A DNA stretch of 64,000 nucleotides, from contig CM056581.1 of the NCBI GenBank assembly GCA_029721435.1, positions 67,097,712 to 67,161,711 of the forward strand. Direction: 5' to 3'. A program made the translations under genes and the position numbers. Source of the stretch: Gymnothorax reevesii. Its lineage: Eukaryota; Chordata; Actinopteri; Anguilliformes; Muraenidae. This document shows positions 31,655 to 44,130 of this stretch, one piece after another; the stretch's first letter is position 1, and each line of letters starts with the position of its first letter. The notes beneath the pieces were generated by a model. The model had not been told where the DNA came from. It did no database searches and saw nothing but the letters and a program-made list of their open reading frames with translations.

Positions 31655-33507
31655 TCAATGTCTGTCTGTGATACAGTAATGGAAGCAGAACCTAATTGCC
31701 TTGTACTCTCTGAAATTGCCACAGAGGCAGTCACAAATCCCAGACTGATCAGTCACAAGGTTCCCAGGTGAGACTGAGGCATCTCGGAGGTCAGAGGTCA
31801 AGTCTGTCATGCTAGTTATACCCGCCACTGACACACACGGCGTAGACAGCTGTGTTATCCATTCTACGGGTTTCCTCTCAGAATCCACAGGTTCTGAATC
31901 CATAAAGGGGCTCGGTACCTCCTCCTCTATCATAAGTGGCTCATTGTCACATTCAGTTTCCGGGCTTACGCTCACCCTACAAACAGTCTCACTGTCTTCC
32001 TCCCTGATTTCATCTGTCTCTGAAGCAGAAGATCCCATGATGGATATCATCCTCATGAAGTGGCATGTTGTAATCCAGAGGTTAAATCCATCGTGCTGAA
32101 AAGACAGTTACCTCCCAGTGCTGCTAAACAATCTGCCTGGTGAGGAAGGGGATGGGCATCCTTCAGGGTTCTCTTGTTTAGCCAGCGAAAGTCTGTACAA
32201 ATGCAGAGATCTCCATTTTTCTTCCACACTAGCATTAACGGCGATGCAAATTCACTAGTTGATTTTCTGATAATCTCCTTTTCCTCCATCTCAGTCAGCA
32301 CCTGGCATAACTTTTGGTACTGGCTAGGTGGCACTCTCCTGTATGGGAGCCTGAATGGTTTGTTGTCTGACAGGTGTATGCGATGTACAAAGCCTTTAGC
32401 TTCTCCACAGTCAAGATGATAGCGTGAAAAGACATCCTCATACTGCAAAACTAGGTCAGCAATTCTCTGCTTATAGTTCTCGGACACTTCACATGACTCA
32501 ATATCAACACCACTGAGCCCTACTGACCTGAGATTATCTTTGGCAAAATTTGCATCTTGTGTAGGTGCCATGGGTAATTGCATGCAACTGACTACCGGAA
32601 CTTCTGAGCGCTCACCGACATCCATGTCTTCAAGCGCCACGAAGGTGTAGACGTCAGCCAGCTTCGCATTACACCCTAACAGCACAGGTCTGTCAGATGT
32701 ATTGATCAATTTCACTGGCACCCACCTGTCTGCCCAAAGGGTAGTAACAATCTTGGCAACCAAAACACCTCTAGGAGCTGAGCGTGAAGATGGGGGCTCA
32801 GTTATAACGGTACTGCCTGGTGATAGTGCAGCATTCTTGGGAAGTTTTTCCCACAAGAGGTATTTACGGCCAGACTCGAGGCAGGTCGCTGAAGCACACC
32901 TTACTGTCCCAGCCTTGTCTGGAACATCTACACCTTTCCAGGGATTCAGACCAGAGAGCATCGACAGAAAACATTGAGTTTCTGGGTCTCCATTTGGGCA
33001 GGGGCCGGATATTGTCTTCCAATAGGACCGTTTTGACTTGGACTGATGTAGGATGTGCTTAATAACATTTGTCCCAAGTATCAACTCATCATGCTGACCT
33101 GGAACAACAAGTGTTGGAACCAACATCTTACAGCCGTACACTTCAATCTCCACCTCAAAGGCACCTTTAGGCTTCACACGAAGTCCGCCACACCCAACAA
33201 GGATCACATTCACATCAATCTGGTCTCGATCTGTTATCACGCCAGCCCCCCTCAGTTTCACCTCAGCTGCTTCACTCATACTACAGGCCATCGAACCACT
33301 GTCAAAAATCCCACCCATTTTCACTGTCCCACTTATCTCTACAGGTGGGTAGAAAAGACTCTCACTGCTGCCAACACGGTGTATGTTCTGAAAAACAATA
33401 ATTGCGGAATCATTACATGAACCTCTCACTGCTGTGTAAACTGTCTCAGCATCAGACGTATCATCAATGTGGGAGTTTCTGATGCGACCCGTACTGCCTC
33501 CCTCCAA
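31655..33507 (-). pseudogene. Truncated pol (protease, start of RT, C-terminal tail)
   Basis: The frame 33507-32053 holds a retropepsin with catalytic DSG in GGIFDSGSMACSMSE, a linker, then the start of reverse transcriptase: YRRVPPSQYQ, EIIRKSTSEFASPLMLVWKK, CICTDFRWLNKRT and LFSTMDLTSG, which carries the first catalytic Asp. A frameshift follows, and within about 12 codons (NMPLHEDD in the shifted frame) the family resemblance ends at about 32045. A frame from there to 31655 is acidic and unlike polymerase (SETVCRVSVSPETECDNE), probably the original C-terminus of pol joined by an internal deletion. No YxDD, RNase H or integrase is present. Confidence 0.8.
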
Positions 33508-33518
33508 TTACAGGTCAT

Positions 33519-35018
33519 CTAGTTTCCCTCAGGCCGAGCTTGGGAGGAGCTATTAGCGGGGCAGTTCAATTTAGTGTGACCAGGGGTGAGGCAGACAAAA
33601 CACAGTCTCTCAGACATATAGTGGGAAAAGGTGGTGTGGCTCAGGTCACTGCAAACTTTGCAACCAGCTTCTCTGGGGCGTTCGTCCTGAGGGGCGCGCT
33701 GGGGCCTCCTACCTCGAGCTGGATGAGAAGTGATACGTTGCTGCATTTTCTCCATCATCTCCTGAAACATATCAACCACACGAGTAAGAAGTCTCTCATC
33801 TGACTGTTGGAGATTTTGAGCCACAACTGGTTGGGGGGTTTGACTCTGAACAGGAGCAGATACTGAAGAAAAATGAGGGTTCTGGAGCTCATAACGCTGG
33901 CCTTGGGGAAAGAAGGGTGTGGGACTGAGAGTGTGATACTGCTTATGGGATGAGGAAGCTGAGGAGCTTGTAGAACGGCCCGGCTCAGCCACTGCCGGGC
34001 TACACAATGGATTACTAGGCTGATCAGATGTGATGGTAGCGCTGTGGCTTTTTAACTGTGTACCGTGTGCAGCATAAGCAGTTCTGCCATTTGCTCTTAA
34101 CTCTCTCTGATAATCATCAATTCTTAACTGAACATCACGTGAAGTCCATTCATGGATTGGCTTACACCTCAATATGCAGGATAGCTCTTGGTCAGGGCAG
34201 TATTTGACGAACATGAGAGCCACCTCATCATTCATGTTCCCCATTTGCCTCCCTTGCCTTTGCAGGCCCTCAAGAGCCATGTCAGCTGCCTTGTTCAGCC
34301 TTATCCAGTAGTCAACAGGGTTTTCTCTGTGTTTGGGCAGGGTAGCGTAAAAGTCTGCAAGAGGGAGACATGATGGGGCTTTGCCAAAGTAATGAAGGAC
34401 ATTATATATCAGCTCAGGTTTTTGTTCAACATCAAGTGTTGGATCACTACGCAAGGCAATCCTCACAACATCTTTGGCCTTGCCCATTAAATGGCTCATG
34501 ATTTCTTCCGCTCGGTCACACACAGGAATCTCATGTTTTCGGAGGTAAGTCTTAGTTATGTCAATCCAATCCTGGACTGAGTATTTGTCAGTGTTGTCAC
34601 CTCTGAATATTTGGGTGTCTCTATCAGACTTTACACAAACTGTCATGTTTGGAATATCATGTCTGGCAACATTACTATCTTTGTTCTGTGTAGGAAAGGT
34701 GGTCTGGTGGTTACTATTCATGTCAACAACGCCTGCTGACATCATCTTCGCAAATATAGATTCACCTATCTGAGTGCCCAAATGTCCGACCATATCAGTG
34801 AGATGGTGAATGACATCAATGTCACTGCCGGGCGTAGAAGTTTGGGGATTCTCCCTTGTGACCCCACTAACCAGAGTGCAACCTGGGCTCTGACCTAACC
34901 CTGTATCTGCACAAGTCTCAGATGTAGACGCCGAGTGCCCTACAGCCCCATTCTCAGCAACATGGCTGAACCAAACACCCCTACCTTTCGGCAACCTAGG
35001 ACTAGCATACTCATCCAT
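33519..35018 (-). CDS. Gag of the tRNA-His-primed Ty3-type element
   Basis: An uninterrupted 499-codon frame from a true ATG (MDEYASPRLPKGRG) codes the structural protein that packages element RNA. A capsid-like region in the middle contains YSVQDWIDITKTYLRKHEIP, LMGKAKDVVRIALRSDP and YWIRLNKAADMALEGL. A Gln/Ser/Pro-rich stretch follows, then a Cys-rich end with CKVCSDLSHTTFSH and a CCHC knuckle, CFVCLTPGHTKLNC, in the last 30 residues. It ends in TAG just upstream of pol in another frame. It is the only intact gene of this element. Confidence 0.85.
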   Translation of the reverse strand: MDEYASPRLPKGRGVWFSHVAENGAVGHSASTSETCADTGLGQSPGCTLVSGVTRENPQTSTPGSDIDVIHHLTDMVGHLGTQIGESIFAKMMSAGVVDMNSNHQTTFPTQNKDSNVARHDIPNMTVCVKSDRDTQIFRGDNTDKYSVQDWIDITKTYLRKHEIPVCDRAEEIMSHLMGKAKDVVRIALRSDPTLDVEQKPELIYNVLHYFGKAPSCLPLADFYATLPKHRENPVDYWIRLNKAADMALEGLQRQGRQMGNMNDEVALMFVKYCPDQELSCILRCKPIHEWTSRDVQLRIDDYQRELRANGRTAYAAHGTQLKSHSATITSDQPSNPLCSPAVAEPGRSTSSSASSSHKQYHTLSPTPFFPQGQRYELQNPHFSSVSAPVQSQTPQPVVAQNLQQSDERLLTRVVDMFQEMMEKMQQRITSHPARGRRPQRAPQDERPREAGCKVCSDLSHTTFSHYMSERLCFVCLTPGHTKLNCPANSSSQARPEGN

Positions 35019-35283
35019 TGCCAGTAACTTATGACTGTTAAATGCACCAGCATTGTGTATTCTTACATAGAAACAAGAATGTGACTAAATAAAAGTTGAA
35101 CAGAAAGACAATATATGCAACAGTATAGCAATTAATAACAGTATTAAACACTTTTGAAATTTTAGGAGTCCATGAACCGCAATGTTCTATAACCCTGACC
35201 ATACAAAAGGCTTGGAAGGCAGATCGAGATGGCAGCGCAACATCCTCGGCAATGAGCATCAAGCTGATCTGAAGATCCCAAGG

Positions 35284-35295
35284 GTCACGGCACCA
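35284..35295 (-). other. Primer binding site matching tRNA-His
   Basis: On the plus strand GTCACGGCACCA, the last twelve bases of animal tRNA-His including CCA, lies one base inside the 5' LTR. The minus strand therefore reads TGGTGCCGTGAC. Confidence 0.75.
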
Positions 35296-35296
35296 G

Positions 35297-36466
35297 TGTA
35301 ACGGACTCTGGTCAGGGTCTGAAGGATGACGCCTCAAAAATGCAGTTTTCGGCATTTATTTGCTGCCGAAGACATAACACGAAACACTAAGATCTTCCGA
35401 TCTTTGATGTACTTCTGCTCCCTCATCAATGTACAAAAGCATTGTGAGCATTTTTCAAATACATTCAGACATACGACCCAACTAGTAACGATCAGAAAAA
35501 CAAATGATATAGGCTACATTAATTATGACCAACCATAACATCTTTAAGAAATGTTAGTCACACAAAATGCAGTACAGTGACATCTGGTGAGCGAAATAAG
35601 GTAGTGGACGAAGTTAAGTAAATTAACAAAGACTCGGTTTTTCTCTTTTAACAAAAGAAAATACATACCTGCAGAAGACATAACATGAAACACTAAGATC
35701 TTCTGATCTTTGATGTACTTCTGCTCCTAACCAGGCCAAATATCAGAGTTCACGTTACTCTTAGGCTACACAGCGAATCGCTTGGCTAGCTGATTGTGGC
35801 AAATCGCGCCGAAACAGCAATTACAAAGCATAAATGAAACTCGTATTAATGAATGAACCGACGCAAAACAAGCTTGGCAATGTAACAATATTAGTGTTAG
35901 CTCATATATATATAAACCATAAAACTTCTAAAGCGTGATTTGCAAATAAAACAAGTCGACATGGTCTACAACATCCCCCGCCAATCGTGCGCTTCTCATT
36001 TTCAAACTCAATCAAGGCCTTTATGGTCTGAAGCTACACACCAAATTTGGTTGCTGTATCTGTAGTAGTTTCTGAGTAAAGCTGTCCCCATTATCTCGGA
36101 CGGACGGACGCACACACGGACGGACAGACGGACGGACGGAGGTCAAACCTATATCCCCCTCCCACTTCGTGTTGGCGGGGGATAATAATAAAATAGAGCC
36201 ACAGCACGTTAGCATACAACTTACCCTCATCAATGTACAAAAGCATTGTGAGGGCAGGACGAGAAGAGCTACGGAAAATATAAAGTACAAAACAGACGAA
36301 GCGCAAAAACCATCTTTTCCGCAGATAATATGGAAGAACAATGACGGTAAATAGAAATAACTCATTGAGATAAAATTCACATATATTCCGCATACTAACA
36401 GAATGGTGAATTAGATACACAAATACAATGTTGAAATAATAATACACTTTTTTTTTCTCTGTTACA
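35297..36466 (-). repeat. 5' LTR of tRNA-His-primed element, with 234-bp insert
   Basis: The LTR is 1170 bp; without the insert at 35951-36184 it would be 936 bp, matching the other LTR (935). Few substitutions are visible between the two. Confidence 0.88.
35951..36184. mobile_element. Small repeat inserted in the 5' LTR
   Basis: A 234-bp insert, absent from the other LTR, starts ACAAGTCGACATGGTC and ends GTTGGCGGGGGATA, with a run of GGACGGAC repeats. The GGGGGATA end and TCCGTCCG run match the style of the repeat at 7209. It postdates the LTR element. Confidence 0.7.
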
Positions 36467-36782
36467 CCTACACCAATGAGCTTAAGCCTTTATTATTATT
36501 ATCGGCATAATATGTGCGAAAATTCCTTTGCGCAATAATTTGTCCATTTTAATATTCAATATGAATGTTAATTTGAATAAATCAGCATAAGCCCGTGTTC
36601 AGAATCAGATACACGGTCTGGGCGTAAGATTTGGTTGGATGCACAAATGAAAAGGCGGCAGTATCTTTCACCTCGAACTTAGTAATAACTGCAGGCAGAG
36701 GATAATACACCTGTGTCATGAGCAGTATGTGAAATAATGCGGCATATGTGATAATTCCTCCAAACTTGAAATATCCAACCCC
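36467..36782. other. No gene recognised
   Basis: Non-coding sequence; nothing with domain-level similarity. Confidence 0.5.
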
Positions 36783-37181
36783 TACCCAGATACCATACGG
36801 ATGTGGGCCACATCAGGCAACGATCCGGCACATTTGGCATTCTTTTGACCCGGACAAAATAGATGTGACCCTAAAGTGGCCCATGTGGTTGATGCTGAAT
36901 TTGGCCCGAATATCACAAAAGAAATATGGCCCACAATTGGCAAATATGTGGCAGAGTGACAATGGTCAGTCTGTAAGTGAACCAAAACTGGCCCACATTT
37001 GCTGCATCATATGTTCTTGGCTGACATCTGGCATTGTGGCATAGTTGAGGCCAAGTTCTGGCAAACGGGAGCAGAGCACCCAAGTGTCATCATTCCATAC
37101 GGTATGTGGACCAAATTAACGTGTCATATGTGTCAGGTGTGGGTCAGATAAGGACCAGAAGAATTTTGCTATCTGGGTATA
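36783..37181. mobile_element. Possible MITE with ACCCAGATA ends
   Basis: TACCCAGATA at the left pairs with TATCTGGGTA at the right. The interior repeats variations of TGGCCCACAT and GGCCACAT. No frame or clear target duplication is visible, so the class is open. Confidence 0.4.
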
Positions 37182-40083
37182 GTATTTGAAACAAAAATTC
37201 TCTTGGGAAAGGAAACAGGGCAAGGGGCAAAGATCGAAATCCACCAGCAAACATTGTGAATTCTAAGGCACGAAGGAGATCTAAGCTTTAAAGGGGGAAT
37301 CAGGATGACACCTTTAACTAGCTAGCTAGCTTCGGACATGTTTCTCCAAAGCCTCGCTGTTCACTATGTAAGCAACTTACATAGTTTTTACTGACAGACA
37401 GTAAATGGTTCCAGCAATGCAAGATAGCAATAGTGCTTTCACGCATTAATGTTAGCTGAGGAAAAAGCCCAGCTACTAAACGGAAAATACTTGGCAATGT
37501 TCGCATTTGCTGAACTCCAAGACAATAGTGCTGGTTGACAGCAATGCACCTCGCTGATATGAGAGAACGTCACTTTATACTTCAAACCAAACGTCTAGAA
37601 AAAATGATAACCCAACAGTGACAACATTCTGTGGGAATTAAACGAATCGAGTGAGAAACTAGTGGGTTGGAATGCTAGCCAGCTTTTCAGCAGGGGTACG
37701 GGCAAGCTCCAGAGAGCTAGACTGAAGGTTAGAATTCAGTTTGGTGCACTACATTACAAGGGAATAAATATCTTGCTAACGTTAAAGTTAAATTCACAAC
37801 TAATTTGAAGTGTGACCTGACCACAGTAATGCGTTTGTGTTGTGATCCTCATCCCAACCGATTGGAAAAACGTACAGAGGTTTTCCCTGTTAACGGTTGG
37901 TTAGGTACCCATTAGGCTAGCTAGGACAGCGTAAGCATCCTGAGATCAGATTAGTACAATGCCCATGGGCCCAAAACCGCTTTACGGCCATGTTCCCTGA
38001 AAGATATTCCCTAGTACCACGCGTTTGACCATTCAGAGTCCGATGTGAGGCACATATTGACCAACCAGTGCCTTAATCGTTGATTAAAAACAACTCCTTA
38101 TACCTTTGTTCTCGAAGTCTCAACCAAAATTGCGCCTCGATTTTTTTTATATGTATTCCAGTACTACTGAAGAAGAAAATTCGATTGAATGCTCTTCAAA
38201 TTACAAAAGAATAGTTTTTCCGTTATAGACAATGGGAAATTCAGAAGTGCGGTACACTGGACGCCATATTGGTTTCTTCAACTTTTCGCTCCGACAGCCT
38301 CTCCAGTTCTATATACACTCATTGATCGTATTACAGGCTGTGGGTGGAGATGAAGTCGCAGATTTTTTTCTAAAATCACCTGATTCATATTCGCATGTCT
38401 AAGCATAGTGACAGTTTCAGTAAATACAACCAAAAAAATCTTCATAACTTCGGCTTTAACTCACACCCCCTCCCCCCGCCCAGGCGCTGTCTCCACCAAG
38501 TTGTTCAGACCCATATGAATTCAACAGTTACGGTACCAACCTTGTCCTCTTTTTCTCATACTAGTCCTTTGCTCTGGCACTGGCTGCTGCCTCAGCTTGC
38601 TCAGTCTGAGCCTTGCTGCTGGAAATCCAGGGCTGTGTCCGAAATCACTCACTCATTCACTATTCCCTACTCACTTTCTAGGGACTCACTATGTAGGTGA
38701 CTGTATAGTGAGCTCATTGGCAGAGGGAAGATACACTTTCGGACACTACCTTGCTCGTTTTGTCGCAGCTGCAAATAGCATCATTACTGTGGCAAAATTA
38801 AATCGTACCTCTTCAACTTCAGCTGAAGGATTTGGACGTATTTTTGTAATAAAAGAACAGAGTATATTTCCCACTGGCGCACCAGCACGGCAAAATAAAA
38901 GCTGCCATGCTGAGGTAAAATGACTTCACATAAACTCCAAAAATCCTAAGGACAATCAGATGTCGCCAGTTCTCCTTGTTAATTTGAAATGAGCGCTAAT
39001 AATTCTTGACCTGTTGCCAATCATTTTGACTTGATGAACACATTTTCCAATGAATAAGAATTAGCCATCGGCATTAAAACGGGTTGCTTTCTTCTTCTGC
39101 GGGGCAAGCTGTTGCCAGTAACGCTAGATGTGGTATTTTTGGCTGAATTTTCTCTGCTATTACCCTTATGAACTTATTCTCCTGCTTGGTTCTTGAATTT
39201 CTGCTGAGGAGTGTGCTGAATATCTCTGGCAATGGTGAAACGTGATGAGTGTGCGCACGGGAAAGAGGGATGGACAGAGGGGGGCGTGGGCAGGACAAGA
39301 TATGAAAGCATCTGATTGGTTCTTTCCACTCGGACGTAAAGGCAGGGATTGGTCAGAGTTTTTACAGTCCTGTAGCCGTCACAGAGGTCTGATTCTTTTC
39401 ATTCCCTTTTCTGAATACATAATGTATTGACTACTCTCTGGATGTAAGGACCATTTCACCCAGTATAACAAAAAGTGTTTCTGAACAGGATTACCAACTA
39501 GAGCTTTAATGTTGCAACAGTTTAAGGTTGGGTGTTGGATGAATTTAGACAGCAATTAAATTTGAGCCAAACCACATGTGCAATATGCAGTTTTAATGTA
39601 CACCTGCTGGCCAATCAGAGAAGAGTATTCACCCAGATCATGGTATAGATCATTTTGGCTTGGTTCACTGTGCCACTGAGGGGGCAACTATCTCTAAACA
39701 TGGCTTATACGGGGGTTTTATCACCCCGTTCACAAAATATAATTTAAAATATGCATTTCTTCCCTATTTTCTAATATTACAATTTTCATGGTACTGCACT
39801 CTCAACATTCCCTTAGTTCTTTCCTTCCAAAGTATACATGCGAGAAATTTTCCTGGTTGCACATAAGTGAGCAGAACACCCCTGGGTTAAGTCTAAAGTA
39901 TTCATAAGTATATATACACTGCCTTGCCAAAAAAAAAAGTTGCCATTTGGATTTAAATAAGCAAATACCTGTGAGCCTGTGATTGGACAAGATGAAAAAT
40001 TTTCAGCTTGCAACAAATCTTTTGACCTCAACTGATGCAGTATGTAACTTTTGATTTTTTGAACAACCATATCAGAAGACGTA
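37182..40083. other. Non-coding stretch; one hairpin MITE
   Basis: I see no coding region. A short inverted-repeat element lies at 38631-38750 and is listed separately. Scattered short frames have no recognisable domain. Confidence 0.5.
38631..38750. mobile_element. Short hairpin-ended MITE
   Basis: GTGTCCGAAA (38635-38644) and TTTCGGACAC (38737-38746) are exact complements. The interior has repeated ACTCACT and CACTAT words, a composition common in fish MITEs. Confidence 0.5.
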
Positions 40084-40350
40084 TAACCCCCAATTCTGAA
40101 ATAGGTGGGACGAAGTGTAAATTGTGAATAAAATCAAAATGCAATGACTTTCAGATCACATGAGCCAATGTGTTATTTACAATAGAACACAGTTTCAACA
40201 TTTGTCATGTTATCTGAGACATCTGATATTTTTATCCACAAAATGAGTTTATTTCAAATTTTCTAGCTGCAACACGTCTCAAAAAAGTTGGAACACAGGC
40301 AGTAAAGGGCAGAAAAAAAGCTATTCATATATAAGAAAATCAGTTGAAAG

Positions 40351-41958
40351 CATAGGCGTGCACAGATAGAGGCTAGGTGGTGTTACAGCACTTGCCTATT
40401 TGCCCTTTATCAATGAAAGTACCCTTTTGAAACCGTTTTTTTTTTTTTTTTAATCATTATTATTAACACTTTAGTGGGGCCAATGTTGAAATGATCTTTT
40501 GGAAAAGCTGTCTGATTAAAAACTACTGAAAAAAATGCCCCGAAATGGGCCACCTCCTCACGAGCTTCCGATCTCTCTTCCTTTGTCACGTCAACACGCG
40601 CGCAGTGAATATGCACTCACAGAGATGTCAGATAACTAGAGTGTACGCCGCGTGGGCTGGGCCAAAGCGCTGGCGGCAGAATAGCCGCCTCGGAAGTGAC
40701 AGGATTGTCCACTCAAGTTTTCTTATATCTCTGTGGATGCGCTGCAGAAGCATATCAGCTGAGCTACTGGAAGCCACAGTCTTGTGCCCCGCCAGCCAGG
40801 TAACTCACAGATCAAGTGAAATCGTACAGCCCATCCTGTAATCATTTTGTTGTGCAGTAGCATGTCTCCTACACAGTGATGGTCCGTCGGCAGAAACACA
40901 GGGCCAGCAATAACCTCACCTTTCACTTCTTAATGACAGACACCTCTCGCAGTTAACCTCCTCGATTAGCAACCGTTGCTCAGACTGATTGGAGGAACCG
41001 ACGAGAATCTAACTTGTTTTTGAAAGCCTTGCTATACATTGCAGTACGAAATTATTCGGCGTTTAACTTACTTCCGCACACCAATGGCTATGGAAAAAAT
41101 ATCAGTAGCCTACGTCTTTATAATTTCCGAATTTGCATAAATTAATTCGCGACGTTCATTGAGCAATTAGCCTTGAGAATCCGTTCTATATACTCTGAAT
41201 GTGACAGCCAAAGTGCGTTGTTGGGTAAGAAGCACAGCTGAGTGAAGAGGAAGATAATTGCGAAAGTATAAGTCCGCGAAAGTTTTGGATTTTTTGCAGA
41301 TTGTCATCCTTGCGGATTCACATCAATTATATCAACATAGCCAACAGGCAATCGCTTTGTAATTAGCATTTCTTAATCATTACGTGTCACGCATTGGTGG
41401 TAGCTATTCTGTTAAATAACTGTCTGATTGATTAACAATCAAACCTGATCGCAAACAGTTTAAGAGCAATTATCCGGGAAAGGGTGATGTTACTGAAGGC
41501 CTTCTTGGCATCTGACGGTACGCCACTGCTCATACAGCACCAAACAACTGAGTATTTTTTAGCCGACTGGTCACCTGATTAGCTAGTTTAATGCTATATC
41601 CCAAATCAATGATAGATAACGTGAGGACGACCACCACAAGCAATGTCGGTCGACTTTGCAAATCTATCTGTTAAGCTGAACGTTTTCTTTTGTGTAGGTT
41701 TTGTTAGGCAACATAAATGAACACATAAAGAAGAATCAGGCAGTTCCCCATTGCCTGAGAGAAATATCCCCATAAAGGCTACCCATGTGCCTTCTTGTAA
41801 TGAATGACAGTAGTCATGAATTGCATTGAACATGTGGGTGTAATGTTTATTTTATTTTTTTAATCTCACACTATAATAACGTGTTCCACGAGTGCAAAAA
41901 AGTGCCCTCCCCCTCCCCCCTGAGCACTTGCCCCCCATAATGTCTGTGCACGCCACTG
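40351..41958. mobile_element. Non-autonomous hAT element nested in the Tc1-like element
   Basis: The left end CATAGGCGTGCACAGA and the complement of the right end CAGTGGCGTGCACAGA are near-identical. The perfect 8-bp duplication GTTGAAAG flanks it (40343-40350 and 41959-41966). The 1608-bp interior has no recognisable transposase. Confidence 0.92.
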
Positions 41959-42064
41959 GTTGAAAGAACATTTAGCAAGTAATTCAGTTAACTAGCATCA
42001 GATGTGTAACATGATTGGCTATAAAAGGGATGTCTTAGAGAGGCTGAGTCTCTCAGAAGTAAAG

Positions 42065-43068
42065 ATGGCCAGAGGCTCTCTAGCCTGTGAAGGCTTGCGT
42101 AAAAAAATTGTGTAATACTTTAAAAACAATGTTCCTCAATGTCAAATTGCAAATGCTTTGAAGGTCTCATCATCGACAGTGCAATACATCATCAAAAGAT
42201 TCAGAGAACCTGGAAAAATCTCTGTGCATAAAGGACAAGGCCGAAGACATTTACTGGATGCCCATGATCTTTGCAACCTCACTGGCATGATTCGGTCATT
42301 GCCATTATTAAATGGGCCCAGGAATACTGCAAGAAACCACTGTCTGTAAACACAGTCCGCTATACCATCCACAGATGCCACCTAAAACTCTATCATGCAA
42401 AAAGGAAGCCATTGTTGAGCATGATCCAGAAGCGCCGCCGTGCTCTGTGGGCCAAGGCTCATTTAAAATGGACTGTAGCAAAGTGGAAAAGTGTCCTGTA
42501 GTCAGACGAGTCCAAATTTGACATCCTTGTTGGAAATCATGGGTGTCGTGTCCTCCGGTCTAAAGAGGAGAAAGACCACCCCTCCTGTTATCAGCGTTCA
42601 GTTCAAAAGCCAGCATCTCTGATGGTATGGGGATGCATTAGTGCATATGTTGTGGGACACTTGCATGTTTTAAAAAACACAATGAATGCTGAAAGGTATA
42701 TAAAGGTTTTAGAGCAAAATATGCTCCCCTCCAGATGACATCTATTCCAGGGAAGGCCTTGTGTATTTCAGCAGGACAAAGCAAAACCACATACTGCAGC
42801 TATTACAACAGCCTGGCTTTGTAGTAGAAGAGTCCGTGTGCTAAACTGGTCTGCCTGCAGTCCTGATCTTTCACCGATTGAGAACATTTGGTGCATAATT
42901 AAACAAAAAGTCCTTCAAAGGAGACCCAAAACTCTCCAGCAGCTGGAAGCCTATATTAAACAAGAGTAGGATCAAATTCCACTGGCTAAACTCAAGAAAC
43001 TTGTCTTTTCAATGCCCAGACGCCTCAACTCTATGTTAAAAAGAAGAGGTGATGCTACACCATGGTAA
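42065..43068 (+). pseudogene. Tc1-like transposase, second family (dead)
   Basis: From ATG 42065 the frame reads MARGSLACEGLRKKIV then a stop. The helix-turn-helix (CQIANALKVSSSTVQYIIKRF) and the basic GQGRRH hook follow. The catalytic residues remain as [18 protein letters not shown] and SPIENIW. The end is RRLNSMLKRRGDATPW. Further stops (NMLPSR*, IKQE*DQ) and at least one frame change near 42280 make it non-functional. It is a different family from copies A and B. Confidence 0.88.
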
Positions 43069-43317
43069 ACAGGCCCCTGTCCAGACTTTCTTTAGACCTG
43101 CAGCAGCCATCAAATTTGAAATGAGCTCATTTTGTGGATAAAATTGTAAAATTTCTCAGTTTCAGCATTTGCTGTGTCATCTCTGTTCTATTGTGAATAA
43201 AATACTGGCTGGTGTGATTTTTAAGTCATTGCGTTTTGATTTTATTCACAATTTACGCTTTGTCCCAACTATTTCGGAATTAGGGTTGTATATTGTGGTG
43301 GTGGAAAAGATGTGACT

Positions 43318-43605
43318 GTTTCACAAGGGGCACATTATCAGCCTGCATCAAGCACAGAAAGCAAATAAGGAGTTTGCTAAAATCAATGGAATTGGGTTAA
43401 CAACTGTTTGAGCATTAGTAACCCCATTGAGAATCTTTGGGATGTGCTGAAGAAAACTTTACTGAGTGGTTCGACTCTCTCGTGAGTACGAGATCTTGGC
43501 TGAATTACTCTGGATGGAAATAAATATTGTGACATTGCATATAGGTGTCACAATAAAGGCAAAAGGAATCACGTCATACTCAAAGCTAAAGGTGAAGTAA
43601 TTAAA
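43318..43605 (+). pseudogene. Third Tc1-like transposase remnant
   Basis: A plus-strand frame reads QGAHYQPASSTESK, a stop, then NWVNNCLSISNPIENLWDVL followed by KKTLLSG. NPIENLWDVLKK carries the Glu of the DD34E triad. The end (RNHVILKAKG) fits a transposase C-terminus. The N-terminal half is missing. It lies directly beside the right end of the second-family element. Confidence 0.55.
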
Positions 43606-44130
43606 TGTCAGTATTTGTATTTGAGATCCTGGATAATCAAGTTTTCAAAATACAAGTAGCTTATCTGCCATTTCTGTTGCCATGGTTTTGTCAATCAAAA
43701 AAAGTTGTAATTTTTGGACTCACTAAAGTGGGTCTAGGGAGGGAAAGGGTGAACAAGCTGTCAGTATACATTTAATTCACTCAAACTGTGTGACGTGCTG
43801 CTGACCTGGCCCTACCATATTGCAGAAGTACATAAATAATCCTTACATTCTATATAGTCTATAACACCAAGGATAGCATTAAAGTGGAGAACTATGCTCT
43901 CCCCAAATACCATCAACCGCTGCAGCAAAATATCAAGAACAAATGATATTTGCCGAAAAAGTAAAACCTTTTCATGCTTTGAAGTGAACAATAAATACGC
44001 TTTGTTGATCCTTTGATTGTGTCTCCATCAATAGCTCTAGTGATGAAAATACCCTGATAAATCCCTGCCATTTTAACTGGTTAGTCTTTACCTCCATACC
44101 TCTGAATCTAAAAAGCTGTGGATATGAGTG
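43606..44130. other. No gene recognised
   Basis: No exon with transglutaminase similarity or other domain is visible here, although the gene's upstream exons should lie somewhere to the left. Confidence 0.5.

Larger units (their letters stand above)
30223..36466 (-). mobile_element. Ty3-type LTR retrotransposon with tRNA-His primer site (pol truncated)
   Basis: Two LTRs reading TGTAAC...GTTACA bound a minus-strand element with an intact gag, a protease, and reverse transcriptase cut just after its first catalytic motif. Sequence that would code for the rest of reverse transcriptase, RNase H and integrase is gone; the frame jumps to an acidic tail near the 3' end. I could not find a clear target duplication (GCCCA on the left, CCTAC on the right). 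The element is related to Ty3/gypsy by its zinc knuckle, protease and reverse transcriptase start, but I cannot place its clade. Confidence 0.85.
40084..43288 (+). mobile_element. Tc1-like transposon, second family, split by a hAT element
   Basis: About 200-bp inverted repeats start TAACCCCCAATTCTGAAATA at the left and, complemented, CAACCCTAATTCCGAAATAG at the right, each inside a TA (40082-40083 and 43289-43290). The dead transposase lies between. A 1608-bp hAT element sits at 40351-41958, so the Tc1-like element alone is about 1.6 kb, the usual size. The terminal repeats are the same family as the remnants at 13255 and 14635. Confidence 0.88.

Noticed and set aside
30223..36466. A 5-bp target duplication for the tRNA-His-primed element
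   Set aside because: GCCCA on the left and CCTAC on the right do not match, so I make no claim about its insertion site.
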